A stretch of 64,000 nucleotides of DNA from Strix aluco (taxonomy: Eukaryota > Chordata > Aves > Strigiformes > Strigidae), in contig NC_133932.1 of assembly GCF_031877795.1 (NCBI RefSeq), forward strand, positions 78,605,937 through 78,669,936, written 5' to 3'. This document shows, one piece after another, positions 11,863 through 24,400 of this stretch. Made by a program: the position numbers and the translations under genes. The notes beneath the pieces are model-generated. The model did no database searches and had not been told where the DNA came from. It was given only the letters and a program-made list of their open reading frames with translations. Numbering within the stretch: the stretch's first letter is position 1; the number at the start of each line of letters is the position of its first letter.

Positions 11863-14800
11863 CTGAAATAGAAAGTGGGGAAAGGAAAGACAGAAGGTAA
11901 TAAATGGCCGGAGAAAAGCAAAAACATGACAGAGACCAAAGAGAAGCGGGATGTGTGTGAAACAGTAATGGTAATTCACTGCACCCAGCCCTCTAATTCT
12001 GGGGGAATTAGAATTAGAAATTTACAATTAGAAGTGAAAAATTATGGTGAATAATATGTTTAAAATACTATGTAAGATGATGTGGGTAAAACTAAAAGAT
12101 AATTTTCTTGATCTTCGACCTTATAGTGAATTATAGTGGCTGTTTCTGGGAGAAATCCAGGCAAAAATTATTTTTTCCTGTTTTTCTGAAGTCTGCATTT
12201 CAGATTTATATGTCTTGATTTTTGTGAGGTTTGGTTTTTTTTCCCTTTCTTAAGACAACCTGCATGTGACTGTCAGTGTTGTTGATGCCACTTCCCCTGA
12301 CTTCAGAGAGAAATTCAGCATCCAAGATAAGAACCATGCAAAATCAATTACCATGTCTGAATGTTTGACTGCCTGTTACTGGGGAAAGAAGCCCGTTGAT
12401 TCAGGGTTGGGGATGTTGATGCAGCTTTAAAGTTCATAGACTCATCTCTTTCCAGCCAGTTACACCATAGGGCTTACAGGGAGTGGGGGACAGCACAGAG
12501 GAGAAGCATTTGAGCTGGTTCCTGGCTCCTAGGGGAATTGTTTGCCTGGAGACTGGGAGGCTCATTGCAGAGCTGCAAGCATCTTGCTTCAGTTGCAGTG
12601 AGCTGATACCTTGAACCAGGTCCCTGTGTGCAGCAGGAGAAATGGGGAAGTGACTCCTATACCTTCTGTAGGATACATCCTACAGCCGCAGAAACTCTGT
12701 CCTAGATATATGTTTGGGAGGCAACTGCACCATGTAGCCCATCCCTGAAGTTTTGGGGATAAAGAGCGGCTTTTTGTTTCAGTGATGTGAGGCATACACA
12801 GCTGTACCTGGTGGCTTGCGGTTTGCTACTGGTTAATGTGGGAAAACTGGTTGAGAGGCTGCTGCTGGAGGCAGGTGTCTGGGTGGAAAAGATCACAAAT
12901 CAGCAGAGCGCTCGAGTTTCAGGAGAGGAGGGAGTGAAAGCAGTGGACTAATGAACTTAAACCAGAAGACTTCAACCCGCTCAAAGAATTGGTAAATGCA
13001 GTCTAGTGGAAAGGAATTTTAATGGGAAAGGGAGCCCGGGAGAACTGTCAGCTCCTAAAAGAGGCACCGAAGATGTGATGAAAAACCTCCCTGGTACAGG
13101 AGGCTCTCAGCAAGAATGGGGAGAGGCCAGCATGGCCACATAGGAAGACAACCTGACAGTCAAAAAGATGGTGTAAAAGGTGGCTTGCAGGCAGGCAGTA
13201 CAAGGCAGCCTTCTAATACTGACCCATATGACACTCTCATGGGCAAACCAGGGACAGGTGATCTTCATTAAACCACTGTAAAGTAGGATAAAAAGGAGGC
13301 AAGGGATCAGGCAAGCATGTGGAAGACAGAAGAGGAAGAAAGAGGTGTTGAGAGGGAAGAAGGCACAAAATAGGGTAACTTTTTTTCCTTCAAGAATAAC
13401 AAAAAAAGGTGCAAAATAAAAAATGCAACACAGTATTACACATCTAGTGTTGTAGTTTCATGCAAATGCCTTTGTCTTCATCCCAGTGGTGTGTGACTGT
13501 AAATAGAACCTGATTTGCCAGATCAGTAAATACAAACCTGCCCTATGCTGACAAAAATATTAAGATCCTTTGCATGAAGCTTTTTGTTTTCTCAGATGAA
13601 GGAGAAAAGCAAGCAAACCCACTGCAACTCCTCCCATAATGAAGTTCCATTTTATATTTTAGAGGGTGGGGTCTCTAAGTATCTGAATTTGAATGATTAA
13701 AAAAAATCAAGAGGTGCATTTTTCTAATGAGTAGACTACAAGAGGTAGTTTTGCCAGCTCCTACCCACAAACTGGTTTAATAATGTTATTTGCTCTCATT
13801 TGCAAGTAAATTTCTTTCTTAGGTACCCCTGTTGCCCTTTGCAATGTGACTTCTTAGGAGTGCTTAGATAATTCAGGGGAAAGAGTACATCAGAAGCAGG
13901 GGGTCCTCCTATTGATTTTTGTATAAGATCTCTGTTGAGATATTTTTTAAAGCATTACTTCTCATGCTTTAAAAATTCTTCTCAATATGTCCCAATCAAT
14001 AACAGAATGGAGGTTCATCTAAAACTTAATTGAATTAACAATCAATGGGATTAGGATGTCAAAAGTTAATGTAAAATATCAGCTAGGAGAGTTATCTCTG
14101 TTATTTTGTGTTATAAATTCATTGTAAACTAGAGGAATGCTGGAAATTTCAAATTACATGCTCATTTATGTCTTCCATATCTCACCAAAGATAATAAGAT
14201 TATAGAATACAGATAAACACAAAATTGCCTCTTTAATTTACAATTGGTGGGAGGAAGGTTGATCAGATATGAAAAAAATCCATGCATGTTATTTACATAG
14301 AAAAGAGAAATGCTTGGGAAGTTCTGGTGAAAAGATGATGGCTCTCTTGGTGACATTTTCTTTCTGGAAATTACAGTACATTCCCTGGGAGGATTACTTG
14401 CCATGCTATACATGATCACAGCACAGACAGACAGGAGAAGAAAATTGGGGCTGTAGTGAAAAGAATCTCGCCTGATGTGTGAGTTTGCTAACAAGGCAAA
14501 TCTCAGGATACATATAATGAAAATAATCTATAAACACTCCTACATGACAGGTAGGTCTGCAAAGGTTACTTTGCACTGCTCAGAAAGAGGTGTTTGTTTG
14601 CCATTCTCGGATTTGGATGATCAGGAATACAGTGCAGTGCTGCTGAAAGAATGAAAAGGTAACACAACCCAAAATCTGCCAGAGCCAAGACTTTTGCAAG
14701 TCAGGTTTTGTTTTTTTTTTTTTTCAAATTAGGTGGTCTGCTAAATAGTATGACTTTGTAATGTGCAGAACACTTGTAGTCCTAAATTTAAATAACAGAA

Positions 14801-15100
14801 AGTTTAAGTGTGGAAGAAGTGATTATTATTCTGACATTACACAGTGCTGTGGCTGTATTCGCAGATACTCAATCTGGGTGCACTGGCCGATATCCTGTAT
14901 GTGGATGTTTGACAACGCTGTTTCAGCATGGATGAGTTTTCATACTGTTCCTCTTTCATACAGATGAGTGAGTGCAGAGTGGTAGTCTGGTGGGCTGGCA
15001 ATGCATATGACAGTGCAGTCTATGGATTCCTATGGATCGTAGAGCCTCTTAGTGCTGTATTTGTGTTTGGAGCAAGGGTGCTCCAGGAGTTTTGCAAGCC

Positions 15101-15119
15101 AAAAAAAAAAAAAAAAAAA
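15101..15119 (+). repeat. A19 homopolymer tract
   Basis: Nineteen consecutive A residues following about 340 bp of non-repetitive sequence. It could be a simple repeat or the tail of an old retrocopy, but no target-site duplication was seen. Confidence 0.85.
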
Positions 15120-15450
15120 GCGCAATCGGTGGTGGCTTGGCCTGCCAAGAACGGTGAATCTGGAAGCAATTACAGACAATCAACGTCTGAGTCTGCTAGT
15201 GCCTCGGCACCTCTGGTGTGGTGGGAAAGACTTAATAAAGGGCATAATTATATTTGTGTGATCTGGCTTAGTGGAAAATGCATGCAGCTGAATATGCAAC
15301 CCGTGCATTCATTGCAGCAAGTTATGTGTCTACTCATGTATGTAGTGTTGCATTGATTGTTTGCAACATTATTTCTTTGAAATACCATCTGTGCTAGTGA
15401 AGTAGGACAGTACCTACATTGAAAATTTTTACATAAAGAAATGAGATCTC

Positions 15451-16540
15451 AGAATCACAGAAACGTTGATTGGATGGGACCCTGGAGATCACTCTGCTCA
15501 AAGCAGGGCTACTACCAATGTTATACCATTAGGTTAGCTGTGCCTTTATCCAGCCAAGTTGTGAAAAGCCTCCAAGGAGGGAGCTGCCACCACCTCTCTG
15601 GAGCACTTGGTGGAGAAAGTTTTCCTAATGGCCAGCTTGAACCTCCCCAACCACCATGTGTGGCCGTTGTCCCTTGTTATGTCCTCTGGCACCAAGAAGA
15701 GTCTGGCACTGTCATCTTCATACCTGCTCTTCAGGCAGATGCAGGCAGCTGTTCCATCAACCTTTTGGCTCTTCTTCACTGGGCAAAACAAGCCCAGCTC
15801 CCTCCACCTCTCACACCGGACCTGTACTCCATGCACTGGACCATGGTGGCAGCCCTCAGCTGGACCTGTCCAGTTTTTCCACATCCCCCTTGGAGCAGGG
15901 GTCCCAGAAGAGGAAGCTGTACTCCACCTGCAGACCTACCAGTGTCATGCAGATGTCCAGTCAATCTGCTGGCCACCCTGCTCCCAACACTGCTGAACAT
16001 GCAATTTGCAGTTATTTGCAATGAGAACATACCATAGTCTCATATTCCTCTTGTCACCACCATAACCTCCGGGTCCTTTTCAGCAGAGCTTGGGGTTGTT
16101 CTGTCGCAGCCGCAGAACTTTTCACATCTCCTTCTTGAGCTTCATGGGACTTCTGGTGGTGCAGTCCTTAGGTTTTCAAGGTTTGTTTATCGGTGCTTAA
16201 CCATTTGGCTTGTCAGCCACTCCCTTAGTTTAGTAACATCCACCGATTTGTTTGAGGATGACACATTTATGGATTTGCATTCTGCCTCCTCATTCAGGTC
16301 TTTGATGAGAATAAGGAGCGATACTGGCACCAGTATCAACCCCTGGGGCACTCTGCTTGCTACTAGCTACCCAATGGGCATCAAGACATTGATCACTGCC
16401 CTTTGAGCCCCATGGTCCAAGCAATTTTCAAATCACCTGACAGTAAACCAGGCATTGGACCATCCAACAGACATTTGACCCAGACTTCCTCAGCTCCCAA
16501 ATGCAGGTGTCATGCAACAGTCTGCCACGCACTCAAGGCT
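15451..16540 (-). mobile_element. CR1 LINE, 5'-truncated, minus strand
   Basis: Read on the minus strand, this is the end of CR1 ORF2 and the 3' UTR. The plus strand begins at the CR1 tail (agaatcacagaaacgttgat, then tgggaccctggagatcac). It continues through the phrases for 'ctctggcaccaagaagagtct', 'ccgggtccttttcagcagagc' and 'accagtatcaacccctgggg', the last from the reverse-transcriptase region (CCCCAGGGG... on the minus strand). Frames are broken by stops and indels, so it is not active. Plus-strand frames of 112-198 codons here are antisense shadows. It is the same subfamily as the copy at 20.98 kb. Confidence 0.88.
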
Positions 16541-19500
16541 CCTTATCATTTCAGCTTGTCTTCTGATACATGAAGGTGCAGAAAGAGGCTGATGTTGCTG
16601 CTGTGTAAAGGGTATGTAGTTCTTGCGCTTGTTCTTCTTGTAACTTTTCACATTTTTCACAGTATACTGGTGACACAGTAACATAGCTCCAGGAGCTACC
16701 AACCCTTTCAGTTGCACACAGCCCCCAGTAGTCTCTCAGCTCCTGTCTCTGTGACACAACATGCCTTGGTCTCGCAGTGTCACTGAAAATCTCTCTTCTT
16801 CTTGACTTTCCTAATTTCCCACCTTGGCCTTTGTTTTTCTTAAGCCTCACATATCCATCTTTATTCATTTCTCTTCTATCCAAAAGTTTTTTTCCTGAAT
16901 GGTGCCCACCTCTGCTGGCAATCCAGCCCTGGCCCTCTCTCTCTCGCTAACATGGAGCATTCCCAGGCAAGAGCAGCTCCTGTGGGTGGGGAAGTGCCTG
17001 TGGGAGGGCATGGCCATGGCCCACTGCCCTTTTCCCTGCTCTTTGCTTCCTCACCAAGCCAAATAACGAAGTATTTGTTCCTGACAAGCAGATGGGGATG
17101 AATTGGCAAGGAGCCCGGATTCCTTATAACTTAATCTCTGTCTACTCAGCTGTAAGTAAAGAGAGTTTTGTCTCAAAAGAACATGATTCCTTTGGCTTCC
17201 CTACCAAATATTTGCTCACTGACATCTTTTTTCTCATACTGTTATCCCAAGAGAAGAAATGGAGATTTCCAGCTACCGAGAAAAATTATCCATGGGCCAG
17301 GGAGGATGGGTAAGAGGTCATTCACTAAAAGGCAGATTACTTCTGATGAGGGTATTGTGCTGCTTACAAGATTTATCTCTCTATAAAATGCAGTGCTGCC
17401 TCCAGTATTGCAATAGTAGGAATTCAAGGCGTAAGGAAGTGTGGTCTTCCATTTACTCCAAGGAAATCACACTGAGACAGATGAGCTGAAGAATTCCTGT
17501 AGAGAGATTACAAAGTCATGGTAGGCTGCTCCACCAAGGAGTTTTGGAGACTATCGAGAATTTTTACTGCATTGGAAGGTCTATTTTGTTAGGAATGGAC
17601 AAAAAATGAAATCAATAATAAGCTGACAAGTGACATTATATTTCAACATGCAAGAGGTCACAACCATATTCCTTTACCTAGAATATGGCAACAAACCTTT
17701 AAACATCCATAACCTTTTTCTTTGTCAGACAAAGTGCAAATGCGCATTTGATTTTTCTCCCTTGACCATCTTTTTCAATTCTTACTGCACTAGGAAAAGG
17801 GATGGACACATGTAACTCCTACAGAAGCTACAGCTGGGGTGTAGCCTAAAATCCACACAGGGACACGAGGTGTCTTCCCTCTTCTCTACTTGCCCACTAT
17901 TTTGAACAAATTTCTGAGTGAAGGGGTAAGTGTTGGCTGGCAGTGAGTGTTTGGCAGCGGTGGAGATACTACTATCTGGCATCAAGCTGAGGCTGAAGTC
18001 AGGAACACAGACTATGAACATATCAGATATTCCTGATATGTTCTCAAAGTTAACCAATGCCCAGCAAAGGCAATACTTTCCATTTTACCTCCCTGGTAAG
18101 ATTAAATCCTTTCCTGCTGGGACTGGGGATCTCCTGAGGGAGCCATCCTGATTAACGAGTGAGAACAACTCCTGCAAAAGGAGCCAGGCTTTGAACTCCT
18201 GAATTTTACCCATGTCAACAGCACCAAGGGCCTGGTTTGTCCAAACATCCACACAGGAGCGATATTGTCTGGTCAGGAGTCGGCACAGGGATGGAGGAGA
18301 GGACTGCACAGGGCACGGCGGGCTGGCAGAAGCACAGGAGGAGCTGACTCCATTCCTGGGGCTGCATGGTTTTTCTGTGCACAGTAGTGACCTGTAATAT
18401 AAATTATCCATCCACCCCAGGGCTGAGAGCAGAGGGTACCTGACGTGGCACTGACAAAGTGAAAGATCTGGTGCAGAAAGCTAGCACTGCAGGTAGGCAG
18501 GCAGTGAAGACTTGGCCACAGGGGGCACCCACCATCTCTTGGTAGTGCTAGTCAGGGCTATATTTAGACTATTTGGTTAATGAGTAAAAGATATGTGAGA
18601 AAATAGCTGCTACTTCTGTGTGCATTGTGACGGCGCTTGGTGGCACTTCAGAGGCCAAGAAGCCATGCCTAAGGCTACCCCAAAAACACCCTGTGAGCTT
18701 GGTTCCCCCAAGCACCGTGCTGTGCCTCTTTCCCGCTCCCGCTCAGCTCTCCAAGGCCTTGGCAGCCCTGGCAGAAAGAGGAGGCTGCACCGGCTGGTGA
18801 GCCGTCCCCCTGCTTCAGCCACAATGGTGCCCACTCTGAATGGAGCAGCTGTGCATGTCCCCCTGTGCCACCAAGCAAAAGGCTGCCATCCCGCCCTGGA
18901 CCTCAGGCTGGGCCCCCAAGGATGGCTGCTGAACTCTCCCCTGCTGCCTGTTGATAAGCTTTGGTGCTTTGAAACTCCCCTTTCCAATTACCGGCCCTGG
19001 TCCCTGTGCTGGCTGGGCCTGACATGTGCCGCCGGCTCAGCAGCGACGCAGGGGCTGTGGGGCTCAGGGAGGGAGGAGACAGAAGAAGCAGTGGGGCAGA
19101 GCAGAGACGTGCATCAGTCACTGGGAGGGCATCATCTCGCAGCTGCCTTTTGCGGAAGTCCTCGGAGATACCTTTACAGCTGCAGATGGAGTTATCTGGA
19201 TGAGCCATGCAGATGTGGCCCTTATGTGAGTTACATGTAGGAAAAATCTTTTTAGGTGTTAGAGCAGGGACCCAGCGAGTACACTGGTGAAGGATGTTGT
19301 GGCATGTCCGTCACTGCAGGCCAGGTGAGAGAAATATCTTTCTAAAACAGCATAATTGACCGGTTCAGGGACATGAGAACAGGGAGGGTGAGCCCTGCTA
19401 CCCTTTTCCCTTTGGCTGCATTGCTGTATTGCTACTGGGGGGATTGTCCATATAAATCTAAAGATACAGCAGTTAAATACCAACACCACCATTCTAGGTA

Positions 19501-20979
19501 TTGGGGGCTTGGTGCTTTCCCTTATCATAGGCACATTCCTATTTCTACAACATCCATGTAGTTACTTGAAGCTCCAGAACTGACCTCCTGTCAAGAAGCA
19601 GTGATCCTGCAGTCACTGGCTAGCTGCTGGCTTACTTCATGGTGGCACCAGCACGAGGCAGGGTGCCCAGTGGGGTGTCTGGCATAAGGCTGACACTCTC
19701 CTCTCTCCTCCCCCTGATGCAGGCAGAGCACTGCTGAGTGCCAGGCATCCCTATGGCATGTTTTGTACCCAAGACTGCTTTGCAAGTAGGACAAATTATG
19801 GTGGAACTTGTCCAGCCAGAGTTGCTCAAGAGGGATGGATGAGCAACCTGAGGACTGCAGGGGGCGAAAGTGGGGAACTGGCATCTTCATTTTCCCTCTT
19901 CTCTAAATTCCTTCTTCCCGTGGACTGGGCTCCTAACCCAAGCTGGCACTGAGGTTTTATTGGTGTGAGACCGGAATCCAGCTCAGACTGCCACTGTAGG
20001 GACTGTACTCTGCAATTAGCTCAGAAAAGAGGTCTCCAGAGGGACAAAGGGTTTCTCACCATGAGAAAGAGCTCTCTATTAAGTGTCAGCTTGAAAGCAA
20101 ATCTTATCTGATTTGAGAACAAAGAGGCTCCAGGATGGGTTATGATTTTTAATATTTAAAGAGCTCTCTTTTTGAAAATACATTTTTTTCCCCCTAAAAA
20201 CATGAGAATGAATGTGAGCAAATCATGAAGATCCAGTCTCAGCCTTGAAAGGAAAGAGGTAACAAGCATGGCCCAGCAACTATCCTAAAACCCCTGTGGC
20301 AAGCAATAATCTTGAAAAAGCCAGTGCAAGCTATGTTTTCAATTTATAAATTAAATGTATTTAAAATTTATGAACTTTGACTGCATGAGTAACTACTTCA
20401 TTAGACTTTAAGGCTGCATGTTTCCTTGGCTTTTTTCATGGTAAAGTAAAACACATTTCTAATAAACATGGAAAGAGATTCCAAGCTAGAGTCACTACTT
20501 TTATGTAAAGGACCCTCCAGACTCATTAAAAAACTTTACCACCTAAATAAAGCAAGCACATTGTAATTCTTGAACTCATAAAGTTGGTAATATATACATA
20601 ATATTAGCCTACTCTTACATGTACACCGCTTGGTATCGATGAACGACATACAGTAAAGGGTTTACTATAAGGAAATTAGCATATAAAACTATGTTTTGGT
20701 AAGTCTTAGACTGAAACATGAACTCGAGGAACAAGAGAATGTAAGCTGGGCGCTGCTCTGATTTACCAAAGAAACATGGCTAATTATATGCAGATCCTGA
20801 GGAAACAGCTCTCTGGTGTTTTGACACTGAAGCTTTAGCTGTAACTGAAACCGTCTTGTTTCTCCTAGTTTATATCAACTGTTTAGACCCTTTCAATAGC
20901 CAGTAGTGGGCACATGGGTGCATTGGCCCACAAAACAAGGCTGTGGCTGAAAGAGCTGGCACCATGTACTTCCCCTTCC
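16541..20979. other. Intergenic, no recognised gene
   Basis: Unique sequence between two CR1 copies. The longest frame is 206 codons at 18620-19240 (plus). It lies in a GC-richer patch with competing frames on the other strand, matches nothing I know, and is most likely fortuitous. No promoter-like CpG island is present. Confidence 0.55.
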
Positions 20980-21490
20980 CTGAGTGGCACTGGTGGACCC
21001 ACACCTGGAGTACAGTGTTCTCTTTTGGGATCCCTGCTTCAAGGGGGATGTGGAAAAACTGGACAAGTCCAGCTGAGGGCTGCCACCATGGTCCGGTACC
21101 TGGAGTACAGGTGCGGTGTGAGAGAGGTGGAGGGAGCTGGGCTTGGTTCACCTGGTGAAGAGGAGACCAAAAGGGTAATGCAACAAAACCCTTGTCTGCT
21201 TAAGGGTAGGTACAAAGTTGACAGAGCCTAACTCTTCTTGGTGGTGCCAGAGGACATAACAAGGGACAATGGCCACACATGGCAGATGGGGAGGTTCAGA
21301 CTGGCCATTAGGAAAAACCTGCTCCACCAGGTGCTCCAGAGGAGTGATGATGGCTCCTTTCTTGGAGGCTTTCTATGACTTGACTAAATAAAGGCTGACT
21401 TAATGGTATAATGTTGGCAGTAGCCCTGCTTCAATGGGAGTTTGTGACCTCCAGCAGTCCCATGCAATCAACATTTCTGTGGCTCTGTGG
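20980..21490 (+). mobile_element. CR1 LINE 3' part, plus strand
   Basis: This starts within the CR1 ORF2 tail (acacctggagtacagtgttc) and runs through gtgccagaggacataacaag, gaggttcagactggccatta and cttggaggctttctatgac. It ends at a degraded 3' repeat (tttctgtggctctgtgg). It is close in sequence to the inverted copy at 15451-16540; both carry the same 'gaggacataacaagggacaa' and 'taatggtataa' variants, so they belong to one subfamily. Confidence 0.88.
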
Positions 21491-24400
21491 TCCTTTTCCC
21501 CAGAGCAAGGGAGGAGTGTGTCCCAAACCATCAGTCAGTTCACCCGATCAGGGAGAGAGAGGGTAACTCTGCCAGATCCTGGCTCCTGAGGGCTGGTCCC
21601 AGCCTAGCTCTTATGAATAAGTGCATTAGGCTCTGCTGGGGTTCAGAAACAAGTTTGTCACAAAACCTGTAAGCCTTAGCTAGCCAGTGTCTTAAAGCCA
21701 CCAGAGCTGTGCCTTGCAGTAGTCACAGCTTGATGTACTTGTTCATCACAAAGCAGCGTAGTGGCAGTAACCCTCTCGCTCCAATCTCATTGTGGACCAA
21801 GCTGTAGGAGACTCCAAATGAGGCTGAAAGATGCACCTTCAATTTCAAACCTTTAACCTTTCCTCACAAATCCTTTGATTTTTCTCTCTGTCTCTAGGAG
21901 CAGCCAATACAAGTTGTCTTCTGAAGACAAAACCTTGTTTTGTGACAGCCCAAACTAAATTGGAGTCCAGTGATGGAGCTCTTTGATACAGTAAATCTTC
22001 TGTTTAGGGGGCAGAAGTTATCCATACACTGTACTCAATCACCAAACCTATCTCTGAGAAACAGCTTGAAGCTTCCTTGAGTTTACCACTTTTGCCTTCC
22101 TTTCCCAGCCCTTTCTTCCCTTTTCTGCTCCCTACCTCCCTGCTCCATCTAACCCAGCTTCCTCCTGACACCTGTTGAACTCCCAGATCCTCTTATTGCC
22201 CACCTCATGGCTGACAATCCTTAGGGCTAAAAAGGCTCATGGGCTGCCCTTTGCACAGCTTACACCACTTGGCCCTCAGGTGAGGCACGCCAGGTTCTTG
22301 TTCATTTAGCATGCGCAGAGGCAGGGGAGGACCCAAATCAACCAGAAGCTCTATCAGGCTGCTCCAATGCAGTGAAGTACAACAGTCTCAAAGGACATTG
22401 GCAGAGCCACATGCCTCGCTGGCTTCACTGCAGGGCGTTTTCGCTAGGATGAAACAAAAATAGGACTGTCACGGGTGTGACCACTTACATGCTGCTGCAT
22501 GGAATGGAGCAGGTGAGGCTGAGGGCTGAGGTCCATCTCCACAGCCTGATGCAGCAGAAGGTCCCTTCTGGGCAAGCCTGAGGGAGCTGCAAGAGTCTTT
22601 GGTCTTCAAAACTCATCTTCCGGCAAGATGTCACCTTATTTTCAAGTCCAATGGTGACAAATCCCTCACTGACTTTTACTCTACCTTAGCAAAGCTGTCT
22701 GCCAGAGAATAAGCTTCCCTTTGGTCTTTATATGAAGCCTTATATGTATTATTTGCATTTGGTTCTTCTCCTGCATTGCAGTTAGTCACATGAGAACCAC
22801 AGGATTAGCTTTTTCCGGTGAAAACTCTCCTCTACAGAAACGCTTTCCCAGCTGTTCTCAGAAAACTGTCCCCAGACTTTACATGGTCTCAAAGCTGACA
22901 CAGCCAGTCCTCTCCCTACCTTGCAGCTCCTTTCCTTTTTGGCCACAGGGGTGCTCAAAATAACACCGGAAATCTCACTTCACAGTTTCTTGCATGACAG
23001 CAAGCAAGAAACCACCCAAAAGACCATTTTTTCCTGAAACAACTCTCACGTTTGCAAAAAGGACAGGGTTTCTGAGCAAACAGACCTGCTCCATCTCTGA
23101 TTTCTTTGATACTAAGACCATACAGGCCACCAAGCTGGTCCCCACTCCCTGGAGCTTTTGTCTTTGGATATTGCAAGTTCCTTTTTTAAAAAAAAAAATA
23201 TCAAAAACCCCAATGAGTTTACTAAGTGAAACAAGCAGGTAAGGTAGTGCTGCATATGGTGCTAGTAAAATTGTAATAGTGAAAGTTGGCAAGACCCAAG
23301 CAGCCTTTGTATTAATTCTCTGGAGCTTCAGGTAGAGCCTAATGTAATTACTTGCTCTACTTTGTAGCATTTTAAGAGAAAAGTGTGTCTTTTAAAAAGT
23401 TATATTTCCAAATAAAATGGCCAGGTCTGGAGCAGAAAAAGTGCCTGATTCTGGTCCCTCTGAAGTCAATAGCAAAACTCCTGTTGACTTAAGTCAGAGC
23501 AGGATTATGTCCCAAATCTAAATAACAACAAACAGAGCTGTGCTCTTTTTAAATTCACTGTCCAGGCTACCAGAATGTAACTTTTCACTACTTTTTTCTC
23601 CATTTGAAACTCCAGAAGGTTTGTCTTTCCTCAGCTCCACTGGCTGGGTCTCAATAATACAGTCAAATTTTTTTTCTCACATGAAGACAGCTGCTTTGCT
23701 GACATCTCAGTGTAGGTCGGTGAATTCAGAGATCCTGAATCTCATCCACACAAACACAATGATTTAATTCAAGAAATATTTGTGTCTTACTTTTATATTT
23801 CAAAATATCCACAGTCTGTCAAAATGGCATAAATTTAATTTTCCTGCATAGATTCAAAAGCCCTAAATACTGAGGCCATTTATATCACTGCAAGTAGAAT
23901 TTAAAGTGTTCAGGTGATTTCTGGGGGGAGCTTTTTTTTCTTTTTGACACTTTATGTTTGCAATCGATTAAGGCATTAACTAAGATTAACTTCCCCATCG
24001 ACAGCAAGTCTGTAATCCTTAAAAACTGCCTCTAATTAATTGAATTCTGACAATAAATGTTTGCTAACTCTTATCAAAAGTTATACAAGACTGGAATAGG
24101 TCTTACTAGCAGCCCTTTCCCAATATGCTATTGATAATACTAGTAAAGCCTGACCATTTGATCACCAAAAGGAATATGGATCCATTGCTTTTATTTCTTG
24201 GATTTGGTATGTAGTCTATAAAGACAGCACTTGTGGGAATCATTTTTTTCCTTGAATGTACAAAATCATCTTATTATACATTTTTATTTTAACTAGCTTG
24301 TCATTTCAGTTTCTTGAAAGTACCTGCTTCCTGGGTACATGTAGGTGTTCCAGATTTTTGTTTAGCACATTTCATTAACAAATATGAGGATCTGGGCTGT

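Larger units (their letters stand above)
5526..15450. other. Intergenic, no recognised gene
   Basis: Ten kilobases upstream of TM9SF2 without a gene I can name. It holds an (AGAC)n microsatellite at 5691-5716, a 53-bp direct repeat (7211-7263 and 7843-7896), and a candidate minus-strand exon at 11737-11862. It also has T16 at about 14709-14724 and A19 at 15101-15119. Open frames of 60-140 codons are scattered on both strands and look like chance. No tRNA or snRNA was seen. Confidence 0.6.

Noticed and set aside
15441-16037. 198-codon plus-strand frame and its overlapping partners
   Set aside because: Antisense reading of a CR1 element.
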